Positions 48,621 through 57,336 of a stretch of DNA of 64,000 bases are shown piece after piece. Position 1 is the first letter of the stretch. Every line of letters begins with the position of its first letter. The stretch spans positions 5,532,671-5,596,670 of the forward strand of contig NZ_CP158190.1 in assembly GCF_040250305.1 (NCBI RefSeq), in the 5' to 3' direction. This DNA is from Peribacillus frigoritolerans (GTDB taxonomy: Bacteria; Bacillota; Bacilli; Bacillales; DSM-1321). The notes beneath the pieces were generated by a model that had not been told where the DNA came from, did no database searches, and saw only the letters and a list, made by a program, of their open reading frames with translations. The position numbers and the translations under genes are program-made.

Positions 48621-48905
48621 TTAAACTTCTTCTCTAGTAGCCATGTGGCGAATAATGTCTTCACTGATTTTAGCAAGACGATCGAATTCTTGAATCGCAG
48701 CACTTTCAGCGTTAACTTTAAGAAGCATGTAGTAACCATCACGGAAATCATTGATTTCATATGCAAGACGGCGTTTACCCCATTCTTTTGCTTCTACTTC
48801 CGCACCATTATCAGAAAGGATTGTGTTGAAACGTTCAACTAAAGCTTTTTTAGCTTCTTCCTCAATGTTTGGACGGATGATATACATAATTTCGTATTTT
48901 CTCAT
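48621..48905 (-). CDS. rpsF: 30S ribosomal protein S6
   Basis: The 94-aa S6 starts [17 protein letters not shown] and contains [23 protein letters not shown] and the [17 protein letters not shown]-terminus. The frame is open 16 codons earlier, but AAGGAGGTGACAGTG immediately precedes this ATG. It is the first gene of rpsF-ssb-rpsR. Confidence 0.97.
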   Translation of the reverse strand: MRKYEIMYIIRPNIEEEAKKALVERFNTILSDNGAEVEAKEWGKRRLAYEINDFRDGYYMLLKVNAESAAIQEFDRLAKISEDIIRHMATREEV

Positions 48906-48979
48906 CACTGTCACCTCCTTTTGGTCTAAGCGGCCCAATTGGGCAAGGAGCAATTATTTATAATTACTCACAAGATAAA

Positions 48980-49008
48980 ATTATAGCATAGTTAAAGAGG
49001 CTTTGCAA
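48980..49008 (-). promoter_or_regulatory. Promoter of rpsF-ssb-rpsR
   Basis: Minus strand TTGCAA (49003-49008), 17 bases, TATAAT (48980-48985), about 75 bases before rpsF. The leader has a small CCCAATTGGG hairpin. Confidence 0.85.
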
Positions 49009-49058
49009 CGAACGGTTCGACTTATTACAATTAATTGTAATCTAATGATTCAAGTCGC

Positions 49059-49090
49059 AAAAAAGACCCTACATATGGAACGGTAGGGTC
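49059..49090 (-). terminator. Terminator of ychF
   Basis: GACCCTAC/GTAGGGTC stem on the minus strand, then TTTTTTGCG. A second hairpin, GCATACAAACTC/GAGTTTGTATGC (49098-49129), lies between it and repeat copy 6. Confidence 0.8.
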
Positions 49091-49161
49091 CTCAGACTGC
49101 ATACAAACTCGATAATCATTGAGTTTGTATGCACTCTTTTTTAGGTTTTTAAAATTTGACC

Positions 49162-49223
49162 GTTGATTTCCACTTCAGGCACTCGCTTTCCGCAGGAGTC
49201 TCGTACCTTCCGTTCCAATCAAC
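49162..49223 (-). repeat. Intergenic repeat element, copy 6 (62-bp internal-deletion form)
   Basis: On the minus strand it retains GTTGATTGGAACGGAAGGTACGAGACTCCTGCGG, joined directly to AAAGCGAGTGCC... and GGAAATCAAC. The central 63 or so bases of the full element are missing. Lead-in GGAGTTCTATCTTAATGCTAGAACAAA and the 3' hairpin module are both present. Confidence 0.88.
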
Positions 49224-49318
49224 TTTGTTCTAGCATTAAGATAGAACTCCTTTTGCCCACAGTCTTTTTTGTTTTAAAATAAATGGATTAAAACTGAGGA
49301 AATAAGGGTCTTTGAATC

Positions 49319-50419
49319 TTAAACGTTAAAACGGAAATGGATAACATCGCCATCGTTAACGATGTATTCTTTTCCTTCCAAACGGACTTTACCCGCTTCT
49401 TTTGCGGCACCATGACTGCCCGCTTCAAGTAAATCGGTATAAGAAACCGTCTCGGCACGGATGAAACCACGTTCGAAGTCCGTGTGAATGACTCCGGCAC
49501 ATTGAGGGGCTTTCATTCCTTTGCGGAATGTCCAAGCACGCACTTCCTGTACACCAGCTGTAAAGTATGTTGCCAATCCAAGCAGATTATAAGAAGCACG
49601 GATCAACTGATCAAGACCTGACTCCTCAATGCCAAGTTCAGATAGGAACATTTCCTTTTCTTCACCTTCAAGCTCTGCAATTTCTTCTTCGATTTTGGCA
49701 CAAATCACGATTACTTCGGCATTTTCCTTCGCAGCATATTCACGAACTTGCTGTACATATTCATTATCGTCAGCATTCGCCACTTCATCTTCGCTCACGT
49801 TCGCTACGTAAAGCGTCGGCTTCGCTGTAAGTAAATGCATGCCCTTCACGATTTTTTGCTGCTCTTCAGTAAACTCAACGGAACGTGCAGGCTTTTCATC
49901 TTCCAAAGCTTCTTTTAAAGCCACAAGGATTTCATGTTCTGCAACAGCGGCTTTATCTTTTTGCTTGGCCATTTTTCCGACACGGTCGATGCGTTTGACA
50001 ACAGATTCCAAATCGGCAAGGATCAATTCAAGGTTGATGACTTCAATATCATCGATTGGATTTACTTTTCCGGAAACATGGGTAATGTTATCGTCAGCAA
50101 AGCAACGGACGACTTGACAAATGGCATCCACTTGACGGATGTGGGAAAGGAATTTATTACCCAATCCTTCTCCTTTACTTGCTCCTTTTACAATCCCGGC
50201 GATATCCGTGAATTCAAAAGCTGTCGGAACCGTCTTTTTCGGTTTAACCAATTCAGTCAATTTTTGCAGACGGTGATCTGGCACTTCCACGATCCCGACA
50301 TTAGGGTCGATCGTACAGAAAGGATAGTTGGCAGATTCCGCACCTGCCTGAGTAATTGCATTAAATAAAGTGGATTTACCTACGTTAGGCAAACCGACTA
50401 TACCAGCTGTTAAAGCCAT
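49319..50419 (-). CDS. ychF: Redox-regulated ATPase / ribosome-associated YchF (EngD)
   Basis: This 366-aa Obg-family P-loop protein has [18 protein letters not shown] (about 6-23), [16 protein letters not shown], and the NxxE nucleotide motif NVSED instead of NKxD, explaining ATP preference in the family. It also has a coiled-coil insertion (about 130-200) and a C-terminal TGS domain. Length is exact. It lies upstream of rpsF on the same strand, as in B. subtilis (yyaF). Confidence 0.97.
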   Translation of the reverse strand: MALTAGIVGLPNVGKSTLFNAITQAGAESANYPFCTIDPNVGIVEVPDHRLQKLTELVKPKKTVPTAFEFTDIAGIVKGASKGEGLGNKFLSHIRQVDAICQVVRCFADDNITHVSGKVNPIDDIEVINLELILADLESVVKRIDRVGKMAKQKDKAAVAEHEILVALKEALEDEKPARSVEFTEEQQKIVKGMHLLTAKPTLYVANVSEDEVANADDNEYVQQVREYAAKENAEVIVICAKIEEEIAELEGEEKEMFLSELGIEESGLDQLIRASYNLLGLATYFTAGVQEVRAWTFRKGMKAPQCAGVIHTDFERGFIRAETVSYTDLLEAGSHGAAKEAGKVRLEGKEYIVNDGDVIHFRFNV

Positions 50420-50576
50420 TTATATTTCACTCCTTCAAGATGATTCGTACATATGGGAAAAGAACTGATCTTCTATAAAGACCATCCAATTACCTAAACC
50501 TTTCCCAATTATAGATTTCGCTTCCTAAAAAGACAAGTAAATCATGAGAAACGCCGGACCACTTTCACTCCCCAAA

Positions 50577-50604
50577 AAAAAGCATGATCACTCCTCATGC
50601 TTTT
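50577..50604 (-). terminator. Terminator of the DUF951 gene
   Basis: AAAAGCATGA/TCATGCTTTT stem on the minus strand with T-run, overlapping the stop codon of the gene. Confidence 0.85.
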
Positions 50605-50785
50605 GCAGAACTTTTTTCATTTTCTTCGCGAATTCACGTCGGGGCAGCATCACGCTATGACCGCACCCTTCACATTTTATCCGGATATCCATTCCGAGCC
50701 GTATAATTCTCCACTTATTCACTCCACACGGATGTGGTTTCTTCATTTCCACAATATCCTTAAGTGCAAATTCCTTTTCTTCCAT
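50588..50785 (-). CDS. DUF951 protein (YyzM-like)
   Basis: The 65-aa protein, MEEKEFALKDIVEMKKPHPC... to ...KKVLQKHEE, has Cys residues in KPHPCG and IKCEGCGHSVMLPRREF that may bind zinc. DUF951 proteins of this size sit beside ychF throughout Bacillales. The ATG at 50785 is preferred over one six bases upstream because GGGGG is then nine bases away. Function unknown; the basic surface and zinc-ribbon look suggest nucleic-acid or ribosome contact (inference). Confidence 0.9.
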   Translation of the reverse strand: MEEKEFALKDIVEMKKPHPCGVNKWRIIRLGMDIRIKCEGCGHSVMLPRREFAKKMKKVLQKHEE

Positions 50786-50805
50786 AACCATGAGCCCCCT
50801 AACTC

Positions 50806-51642
50806 CTATGACTCGCTGCCATTGTACGTAGATTTAATCCCACTTGAATCAAGCGCAGCACTTATTTCATTTCTTAATATCCTGCTGATTTCGATGTGAT
50901 GCATCGGCTTTGTTTCCGCTTTAACCCGAAAGACGATTTCTTCAGGACTGATTTTTTCAATTCCCAAAAATTCTGGTGCTTTAACCAGGGCTTCGTATTT
51001 GCCTTCCATACTGTTTAAAAGATCAATCAGCACCTTCTCGGCACGCTCGACCGATCCATCGTTAGGTATGGTCACATCAACAACAGCCATACTATTTAAA
51101 ATGGAATAATTCGTGACCTGGATGATGCTGCCGTTGGGTATGAAGTGCAATTCCCCTGCACCGCTTTTAATTTTCGTAGTACGAAGCCCGATTTCAATGA
51201 CTTCCCCTTCAAAATTATTGATTTTAATATAATCCCCAACCGAGAAATGATCTTCAAAAATCACGAAAAACCCAGTAATTATATCCTTGACCAAACTTTG
51301 GGCACCAAACCCAACCGCCAAACCGAGAACACCGGCACCAGCGAGTAATGGCATTACTTCAAGTCCAAAAATATCCAGAATCATTATCATGGCAATGAAA
51401 TTGATGATATAGGTAATGATATTTTCCAGCAATTTAATGAGTGTCGCTTCCCTGCGCTCCGATACCCGAAGGGGACTTCTTAAACGTGCTTTGAAAAATT
51501 TATTCAGAATAGTCTTTCCTATTGTAATAATAATACGCGATAACAACAGAATAAGGAAGATTTTAATAATGCCCTCACCCATCCGCAACCATATCTTTTC
51601 ATCCAATATCTCATTTGTAACGTTATCATAAATGCGATCCAT
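50806..51642 (-). CDS. Small-conductance mechanosensitive channel, MscS family
   Basis: The 278-aa channel has three N-terminal transmembrane helices (about 22-44, 67-90 and 93-112). The pore helix is glycine/alanine-rich GAGVLGLAVGFGAQSLVKDIITGFF (about 95-119). The beta domain includes YIKINNFEGEVIEIGLRTTKIK and the C-terminal alpha/beta domain follows. It protects against hypo-osmotic shock. The frame is open 30 codons upstream, but AGGAGGAAAAG precedes the ATG at 51642. Confidence 0.92.
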   Translation of the reverse strand: MDRIYDNVTNEILDEKIWLRMGEGIIKIFLILLLSRIIITIGKTILNKFFKARLRSPLRVSERREATLIKLLENIITYIINFIAMIMILDIFGLEVMPLLAGAGVLGLAVGFGAQSLVKDIITGFFVIFEDHFSVGDYIKINNFEGEVIEIGLRTTKIKSGAGELHFIPNGSIIQVTNYSILNSMAVVDVTIPNDGSVERAEKVLIDLLNSMEGKYEALVKAPEFLGIEKISPEEIVFRVKAETKPMHHIEISRILRNEISAALDSSGIKSTYNGSES

Positions 51643-52034
51643 CTTTTCCTCCTGCCTAATGCAAATAACTGCAAAACTATTATATCTTCTATATGTTTTT
51701 TTCCCATATAGACGTATTCCTCTACCCTCCATGCATGGAGATAACCATGAAATAGAGAGATTTTCTCTATTTTATCAATAAAAAATGGTTTCTGTACAAA
51801 AAAATTATGGGTATATAGGTAAAAGATTTAGAAGGTTTTTCCCAGATATTCAAGTAATTATTTACTAGAAAGTATAAAGGAAAGTAATTGATAGAGGATA
51901 AGCGACGATTCATATCCCCTTCAACTATTGGCATGTTCTACAAAAAATTCCCTCATCCATTATGTTAAATACCGTATATTTTCCCCTTTTTATCCGTATA
52001 CTGTAATACCAAATAAAGTAAAGGAGTTGAGCCG
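51643..52034. other. mscS/yyaC divergent intergenic region
   Basis: This AT-rich stretch has one 9-bp inverted repeat, AAATAGAGA-N5-TCTCTATTT (51750-51772). Promoters must exist both ways, but I cannot place them confidently, including any sporulation sigma promoter for yyaC. Confidence 0.4.
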
Positions 52035-52670
52035 ATGAATCTGAATTCTAGTCTATTTAATAATAATAAAAATAGATTGAGTCGCATCCTGCATGAAGAT
52101 ACGGATGCATCCAAACAAATTTCCCAGGAATTGATCAACCTCCTACCTACCGGAAAGCTTCAACCAATCGTCATCGTCTGTATAGGCACAGACCGTTCCA
52201 CAGGCGATTCACTCGGACCACTTGTCGGCACTCTGCTTAGTGAAAAAGCTGAAAACGGTTCTTCTTCATTCCATGTTTATGGAACTCTGGATGACCCTAT
52301 ACATGCGATGAATTTACAGGAAAAATTAAATGAAATCAAAAAGATGCATGCCAATCCATTTATAGTCGGAATCGATGCTTGCTTAGGGAAAATGAAAAGC
52401 GTCGGCATAGTTCAAATCGGCCAGGGACCAGTGAAGCCAGGTGCAGGGGTCAATAAAGATCTTCCTTCCGTTGGAAATGCCCATATTACAGGAATCGTGA
52501 ATGTAAGTGGATTCATGGAGTTTATGGTCTTGCAGAACACTCGTCTTAATCTTGTGCTAAAAATGGCCAAAACCATTGCCGAAGGGATTCATGAAGCACA
52601 AAATCATTATCCAATAAAACCTACCATCACTCCTTTCACATGGTCATTCAAGCAAGAAAAAACCCTTTGA
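52035..52670 (+). CDS. yyaC: Sporulation protein YyaC, GPR-like protease fold
   Basis: This 211-aa protein is related to the spore protease GPR. It shows PIVIVCIGTDRSTGDSLGPLVGTLL (about 46-70), GTLDDPIHAMNLQEKL, PFIVGIDACLGK and a central VGIVQIGQGPVKPGAGVNKDLPSVGNAHITGIVNVSGFMEF. The ribosome binding site is AAAGGAG. The gene is divergent from mscS and convergent with the DUF554 gene. It is expected to be expressed in the forespore, by homology. Confidence 0.92.
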   Translation: MNLNSSLFNNNKNRLSRILHEDTDASKQISQELINLLPTGKLQPIVIVCIGTDRSTGDSLGPLVGTLLSEKAENGSSSFHVYGTLDDPIHAMNLQEKLNEIKKMHANPFIVGIDACLGKMKSVGIVQIGQGPVKPGAGVNKDLPSVGNAHITGIVNVSGFMEFMVLQNTRLNLVLKMAKTIAEGIHEAQNHYPIKPTITPFTWSFKQEKTL

Positions 52671-52687
52671 TCGATTTTTGCTTATGA

Positions 52688-52726
52688 TAAAAAAGAAGGA
52701 AGGGGTCATCCCCTTCCTTCTTTTTT
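52688..52726. terminator. Bidirectional terminator between yyaC and the DUF554 gene
   Basis: AAAAAAGAAGGAAGGGG pairs with CCCCTTCCTTCTTTTTT around TCAT. Confidence 0.97.
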
Positions 52727-53435
52727 ATACATAATACATGAAAGTAACCAGAATGGCGGTGATCATTATGCCTGGAAGCAGATTCGCCACCCTTATTTTG
52801 GTGACACCGATAATATTCAAGCCAATTGCCAAAATCATGACTCCCCCAGTTGCCGTCATTTCCAATATGAAGGAATCCATTAAAGCAGTTGGGATCATCG
52901 TATTGATCTGCCTTGAAAAAATCGCCATTAACCCCTCATAAAGAATGATCGGAAATGCTGAAAAAAGTACACCTATGCCGAGAGTGCTGGCAAGGACCAA
53001 TGCTGTAAATCCATCGATGATCGCTTTTGTTATCAAAACGTCATGATCATTCCGGATACCGCTATCCAGGGCACCGATAATGGCCATCGCCCCAATGCCA
53101 AATATGAGCGTAGCCGTTACAAACCCCTGAGATATCGAAGATCCTTCCTTCGCTTTCATCCTGCGTTCAAGCCAATTTCCTAAAGAATTAAGCTTAGCCT
53201 CAAGATTCATCCATTCACCAAGGACAGCCCCTCCGACAATACTTAAAATGACAACAAGGAAATTATCACTTTTAAACCCCATCTGCAAACCTAAGACCAT
53301 GACAGCCAAACCGATGCCGCTCATGACCGTTTCTTTTATCTTTTCAGGTATATGTTGTAAAAACATTCCTAAAATCGAACCGATTAAAATGCAGGCACCA
53401 TTCACCAAGGCCCCTAATAATACCATCTCATCCAC
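52725..53435 (-). CDS. DUF554 membrane protein
   Basis: The 236-aa protein has about seven hydrophobic helices, with MVLLGALVNGACILIGSILGMFLQ at the N-terminus and GTATLIFGIGAMAI-type and GVLFSAFPIILYEG segments. It matches the DUF554 family (YdfK/YqgA), a conserved Firmicutes membrane family of uncharacterised transport-like function. It lies next to parB in several Bacillaceae. Its terminator is shared with yyaC. Confidence 0.88.
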   Translation of the reverse strand: MDEMVLLGALVNGACILIGSILGMFLQHIPEKIKETVMSGIGLAVMVLGLQMGFKSDNFLVVILSIVGGAVLGEWMNLEAKLNSLGNWLERRMKAKEGSSISQGFVTATLIFGIGAMAIIGALDSGIRNDHDVLITKAIIDGFTALVLASTLGIGVLFSAFPIILYEGLMAIFSRQINTMIPTALMDSFILEMTATGGVMILAIGLNIIGVTKIRVANLLPGIMITAILVTFMYYV

Positions 53436-53479
53436 CTAATTTTCTGCATAAGTCGTCACGATCTTTTCATAAAGGCGAT

Positions 53480-54340
53480 CTAAGAGGAAAGGTTCTCTTG
53501 ATCGATCAAGTTCAAAATTCTCTCTAAATCTTCTTTTGAAAAGAATTCAATTTCTATTTTTCCTTTTTTCTTGCTTTGTTTTATCGTTACGCTCGTCCCT
53601 AGTCTTTCACGCAGACTTGTCTCCCGTTGCTTTATGAATATATCTTTTTTCTCTTGTTTCTTAGGTTTGGTTTCACGTGAAACGGTATCATTCAATTGAT
53701 GTATATATTGCTCTAGCTGTCTGACATTCATACCTTCTTTGAGGATTTTATCCACTACCGGCTTAAGCATCTCTTTTTTCTTTAAACCTAGCAATGCCCG
53801 TCCATGCCCCATGGAAATTTCCCCGTCCGAGATATATCTCCTAATCCCTTCAGGCAAAGAAAGTAATCTAACATGGTTTGCTATATGGGGCCGGCTTTTA
53901 CCCAGCCGATTGGCCAACTGCTCCTGAGTAATTTCCAATTTTTCAAGAAGTGTTTGGTAAGCAACGGCTTCCTCGATCGGATTCAAATCCTCCCGTTGCA
54001 GGTTTTCCAAAATCGCCAGTTCCATCATCTGCTGTTCGCTCAATTTCCTCACAACGACCGGAACTGTATTTAAACCAGCTTCTTTGGCAGCTCGGTAACG
54101 CCTTTCCCCAGCCACAATTTCATATCCCTTAATGCTTTCCCGGGCAATAATCGGCTGTAATATCCCGTGTTCCATGATGGATTGCTTTAATTCCTCTATA
54201 GCTTCAAGCCGAAAGTTCTTTCGGGGCTGATAAGGATTTGGCCTTAATTCCCTTACTTTGATTTCGCGCACGATTTCATCTTTACTGATCTCCCCACTGT
54301 TGAAAAGTGCGTTAAGTCCTTTGCCAAGTCCTTTAGCCAT
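53480..54340 (-). CDS. parB: Chromosome partition protein ParB (Spo0J)
   Basis: The 286-aa CTP-switch DNA-binding protein has the N-terminal ParB CTPase domain (IKVRELRPNPYQPRKNFR, GERRYRAAKEAGL), the helix-turn-helix TQEQLANRLGKSRPHIANHVRLLSLP and a C-terminal dimerisation region. A parS site lies inside the gene (about codons 219-224). Its start overlaps the soj stop by 8 bases, giving the soj-parB operon. Confidence 0.97.
   Translation of the reverse strand: MAKGLGKGLNALFNSGEISKDEIVREIKVRELRPNPYQPRKNFRLEAIEELKQSIMEHGILQPIIARESIKGYEIVAGERRYRAAKEAGLNTVPVVVRKLSEQQMMELAILENLQREDLNPIEEAVAYQTLLEKLEITQEQLANRLGKSRPHIANHVRLLSLPEGIRRYISDGEISMGHGRALLGLKKKEMLKPVVDKILKEGMNVRQLEQYIHQLNDTVSRETKPKKQEKKDIFIKQRETSLRERLGTSVTIKQSKKKGKIEIEFFSKEDLERILNLIDQENLSS
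53669..53684. promoter_or_regulatory. parS site within parB
   Basis: GGTTTCACGTGAAACG has the perfect 14-base parS core with changes only at the outer bases. A parS in this gene is conserved in Bacillus. Confidence 0.88.
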
Positions 54341-55094
54341 TTGATACCACTTCCTTTGCCAGTTCTAGATAGACCTCCGCCCCACGTGACTTTGGATCAT
54401 ATATAATTATCGGTTCTCCATGGCTCGGTGCTTCACTCAAACGGACATTGCGGGGAATGATGGTTTGATAGACTTTATCCTGAAAGTATTTTTTTACTTC
54501 TTCTATGACCTGGAGACCTAGATTTGTTCTTGCATCCAACATCGTCAAAAGCACACCCTCGATTTTCAAATCATGGTTTAAATGCTTTTGGACGAGGCGG
54601 ACCGTATTCAATAGTTGACTCAAACCTTCCAATGCATAATATTCACATTGTACCGGAATCAAAACTGCATCAGCGGCCGTTAAGGCATTAAGCGTAAGCA
54701 AACCCAATGATGGAGGGCAGTCAATCACAATGTAATCATATTGGCTTTGCACCTCTTCTAATGCCCTTTTTAATCGGACTTCCCTTGAGATGGTTGGAAC
54801 AAGTTCAATTTCTGCACCTGCAAGTTGAATTGTCGCAGGTATGGCATATAGGTTTTCTACCTTTGTTTCCATGATAACGGTACTGGCCTCGACATCATCA
54901 ACCAATACATCATAAATACATTGTTCCACATCTGCTTTGTCGATACCTGCACCGCTTGTCGCATTTCCCTGCGGATCAATATCGACCATTAAGACTTTCT
55001 GTCCTATATATGCAAGACAAGCACTTAGACTGACAGAAGTTGTCGTTTTTCCAACACCGCCCTTTTGATTGGCAATGGCGAGAATCTTCCCCAC
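54333..55094 (-). CDS. soj: Chromosome partition ATPase ParA (Soj)
   Basis: The 253-aa deviant Walker ATPase has KGGVGKTTTSVSLSACLA (about 10-27), DIDPQGNATSG and YIVIDCPPSLGLLTLNAL. It acts with ParB-parS and modulates DnaA. The frame opens at a TTG six codons earlier; a GTG at 55094 gives MGKILAIANQKGG, matching Soj, with GCAGGTGA upstream. Confidence 0.96.
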   Translation of the reverse strand: MGKILAIANQKGGVGKTTTSVSLSACLAYIGQKVLMVDIDPQGNATSGAGIDKADVEQCIYDVLVDDVEASTVIMETKVENLYAIPATIQLAGAEIELVPTISREVRLKRALEEVQSQYDYIVIDCPPSLGLLTLNALTAADAVLIPVQCEYYALEGLSQLLNTVRLVQKHLNHDLKIEGVLLTMLDARTNLGLQVIEEVKKYFQDKVYQTIIPRNVRLSEAPSHGEPIIIYDPKSRGAEVYLELAKEVVSNG

Positions 55095-55301
55095 GAATTC
55101 ACCTGCTTTCAACTATCTTCATCACGCTATATCTACTGATTTGTACCGTAAATCCAGTTATTTCTTTCTATTTTATCATGAATGTTACTGGAAGAAATCG
55201 TTTTCTGAAATTCCGCTTAAAATTTCAAATACACCTAAAAGCATTAAAAACCCGGGGAAAGTTGAATGTTTTCAAGGCGGAAAATGCCAGTTTTGGAGTG
55301 A

Positions 55302-55336
55302 AAATAAAAAAGCTTGGTAATCGAAGACTACCAAGC
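55302..55336 (-). terminator. Terminator between noc and soj
   Basis: GCTTGGTA/TACCAAGC stem on the minus strand with TTTTTTATTTTC after it, so noc is probably transcribed separately from soj-parB. Confidence 0.85.
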
Positions 55337-55353
55337 GGGCTAAGGATAGGGAA

Positions 55354-56214
55354 TCAAGTTTTTTTCTTGGGTATTTTAATCGTGAACTGATAATACTCCT
55401 CGAATTCTTCTTCCTCTGCATCCAAATTTATTCCATTGTCTGTAACCATATTGAGTGATTGGCGTATGGTATTCACGGCAATCCTCATGTCTTTACTAAA
55501 CGCTTTTCGCTTAGGTTTCGGCTTCTGCACAGTACCCGTCAGGAGCTTGACGACTTGCTCTTCGGTCTGCTTGACGTTCAACCCTTTTTCGATGATTTCC
55601 ACAAGCAGTTTAAGCTGCTTTTCAGGACTCTTTAACGGTATCAACGAACGGGCATGGCGTTCCGTAATTTGCTTTTGAAGAAGTGCATCCTGAACCTCCT
55701 GTGGCAGCTTAAGCAGCCGAAGCTTATTCGCCACGGTAGATTGACCTATTCCCAGTCTTTGTGCCAGCGCTTCTTGGGTTAAACTATGCAGCTCCAATAG
55801 TTTTCCGTAAGCCAAAGCTTCTTCAATCGGTGTCAGTTCTTCACGCTGAAGGTTTTCTATCAGCGCGACGGAAGCCGTTTCTGTATCGGTGAAATCCTTG
55901 ATTATAGCAGGTGCCAGTTCCCAGCCAAGCTTTTGCATGGCCCGGAAACGACGCTCACCTGCAATGATTTCATATTTTCCCTGACCATAAGCCCTTACTA
56001 CAATTGGTTGAATGATCCCATGAGTATGAATCGTTTGAGCCAATTCAGCAATTTTATCGTCATTAAAAACGGTCCTTGGTTGAAATCGATTAGGCACAAT
56101 ATCAGAAATGGAAATTTTTCTTATCTCTTCATTATTATTGCTAGGTGTCTCCATCTCTAGTTGCTCTTCTTCTTTTTCGCCAAACCCAAAGAACCGCGAA
56201 AAAGGATGCTTCAT
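55354..56214 (-). CDS. noc: Nucleoid occlusion protein Noc
   Basis: The 286-aa ParB paralog starts with the membrane-targeting amphipathic helix [18 protein letters not shown], the Noc-specific feature. The ParB-type CTPase region follows ([24 protein letters not shown]), with the helix-turn-helix [26 protein letters not shown]. It binds NBS sites and blocks division over the chromosome. The ATG at 56214 is preferred over the open frame upstream because it creates this helix and follows GGTGTAGGAAG. Confidence 0.96.
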   Translation of the reverse strand: MKHPFSRFFGFGEKEEEQLEMETPSNNNEEIRKISISDIVPNRFQPRTVFNDDKIAELAQTIHTHGIIQPIVVRAYGQGKYEIIAGERRFRAMQKLGWELAPAIIKDFTDTETASVALIENLQREELTPIEEALAYGKLLELHSLTQEALAQRLGIGQSTVANKLRLLKLPQEVQDALLQKQITERHARSLIPLKSPEKQLKLLVEIIEKGLNVKQTEEQVVKLLTGTVQKPKPKRKAFSKDMRIAVNTIRQSLNMVTDNGINLDAEEEEFEEYYQFTIKIPKKKT

Positions 56215-56589
56215 CTTCCTACACCACCTTTTAAAACTCCCAAATAACATATTCTCTATTTAAAGGACAAGTCCTGCATACATTTCCCGACATGGTTATA
56301 CATATGGCCCTTCACTGTAAAAAACATGTCGACTGGCGCCATCAAGGTAATAATGAGGAATGGAAGGCCAGTTATTATGGATATCGGCCGGCATTCCCTA
56401 GACTATTTCCCTGAATCAGCCAGCACAGGGCACACGTTTTAACATGTACCTAATGCCTTTGTTGGCAAATGCAGTATTGAGTGAAAATAATAAGTTCATA
56501 CATTTATAGTAAAAGAAAATAAGGGCAAGTACCAGCCATGTATTTGAATCATCTGCGCTTACTATGAAAACATACTCCTCTTGCAAAGA
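56215..56589. other. noc/rsmG intergenic region
   Basis: No gene-like frame was found. On the minus strand, TTGTCC-N17-TTATTT near 56240-56268 may be the noc promoter. No terminator was confidently seen for rsmG. Confidence 0.3.
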
Positions 56590-57306
56590 TTATTCAATAG
56601 GCTGTTTATTTGGTGTCCCTGGTTTTCTCGGGTATTTTTTAGGAGTCTTCTTCACTTTTTTTACAGTAATGATGTTTCTTTCACTATTTTCCTCTGGCAA
56701 TGTGAAAGGATGAATTTCTTCGATTTCTCCGCCTAATGTAAAAATGGCCTTCTTCCCAGTGTCCATTTCATCTTGTGCACTAGCCGCTTTCATTGCAATG
56801 AACGTCCCATCCGGTTTAACAAGCGGCAAACATAGTTCACTTAAAACGGACATCCTGGCTACCGCCCTTGCCATGACAATATCATAGGATTCGCGATGCT
56901 CCGGTTTTTGGGCGAAGGTTTCAGCCCGGTCATGATAGAAGGAAACTCCCTTTAATTGCAAGGAATCCGCAAGGTGATTCAAAAAAGAAATTCGCTTATT
57001 CAAGGAATCCACAATCGAGACGTGGATATCAGGGAAACAAATCTTCAAGGGAATACTCGGAAATCCAGCTCCAGCCCCAACATCGCAAATTCGATATGAT
57101 TTATTAAAGTCAAAATAGAAGGCTGCACTGATTGAATCATAAAAATGCTTCAGATAAACTTCTTCTTTATCAGTGATGGCTGTTAAGTTCATCTTTTCGT
57201 TCCATTCCACCAATAATCGATAATAAGTGTCAAACTGATCAAGCTGTTGAGGAGATAGCTCGATTCCTTTCTCCAGCAGTGCTTGTTGGAACTGTTCAAT
57301 ATTCAT
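56590..57306 (-). CDS. rsmG: 16S rRNA (guanine527-N7)-methyltransferase
   Basis: The 238-aa SAM enzyme (GidB) has [21 protein letters not shown] (about 69-89) as SAM motif I and the [21 protein letters not shown] block, with a basic C-terminal tail. It follows mnmG by 30 bases, in the mnmE-mnmG-rsmG order usual near oriC. Confidence 0.97.
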   Translation of the reverse strand: MNIEQFQQALLEKGIELSPQQLDQFDTYYRLLVEWNEKMNLTAITDKEEVYLKHFYDSISAAFYFDFNKSYRICDVGAGAGFPSIPLKICFPDIHVSIVDSLNKRISFLNHLADSLQLKGVSFYHDRAETFAQKPEHRESYDIVMARAVARMSVLSELCLPLVKPDGTFIAMKAASAQDEMDTGKKAIFTLGGEIEEIHPFTLPEENSERNIITVKKVKKTPKKYPRKPGTPNKQPIE

Positions 57307-57336
57307 GTCTGCTTCAATCCTTTTCGGGTATTTCCA

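Noticed and set aside
53480..56214. parB and noc as a recent tandem duplication
   Set aside because: They are the ancient ParB/Noc paralog pair, with distinct N-termini and helix-turn-helices, found in this order across Bacillaceae.
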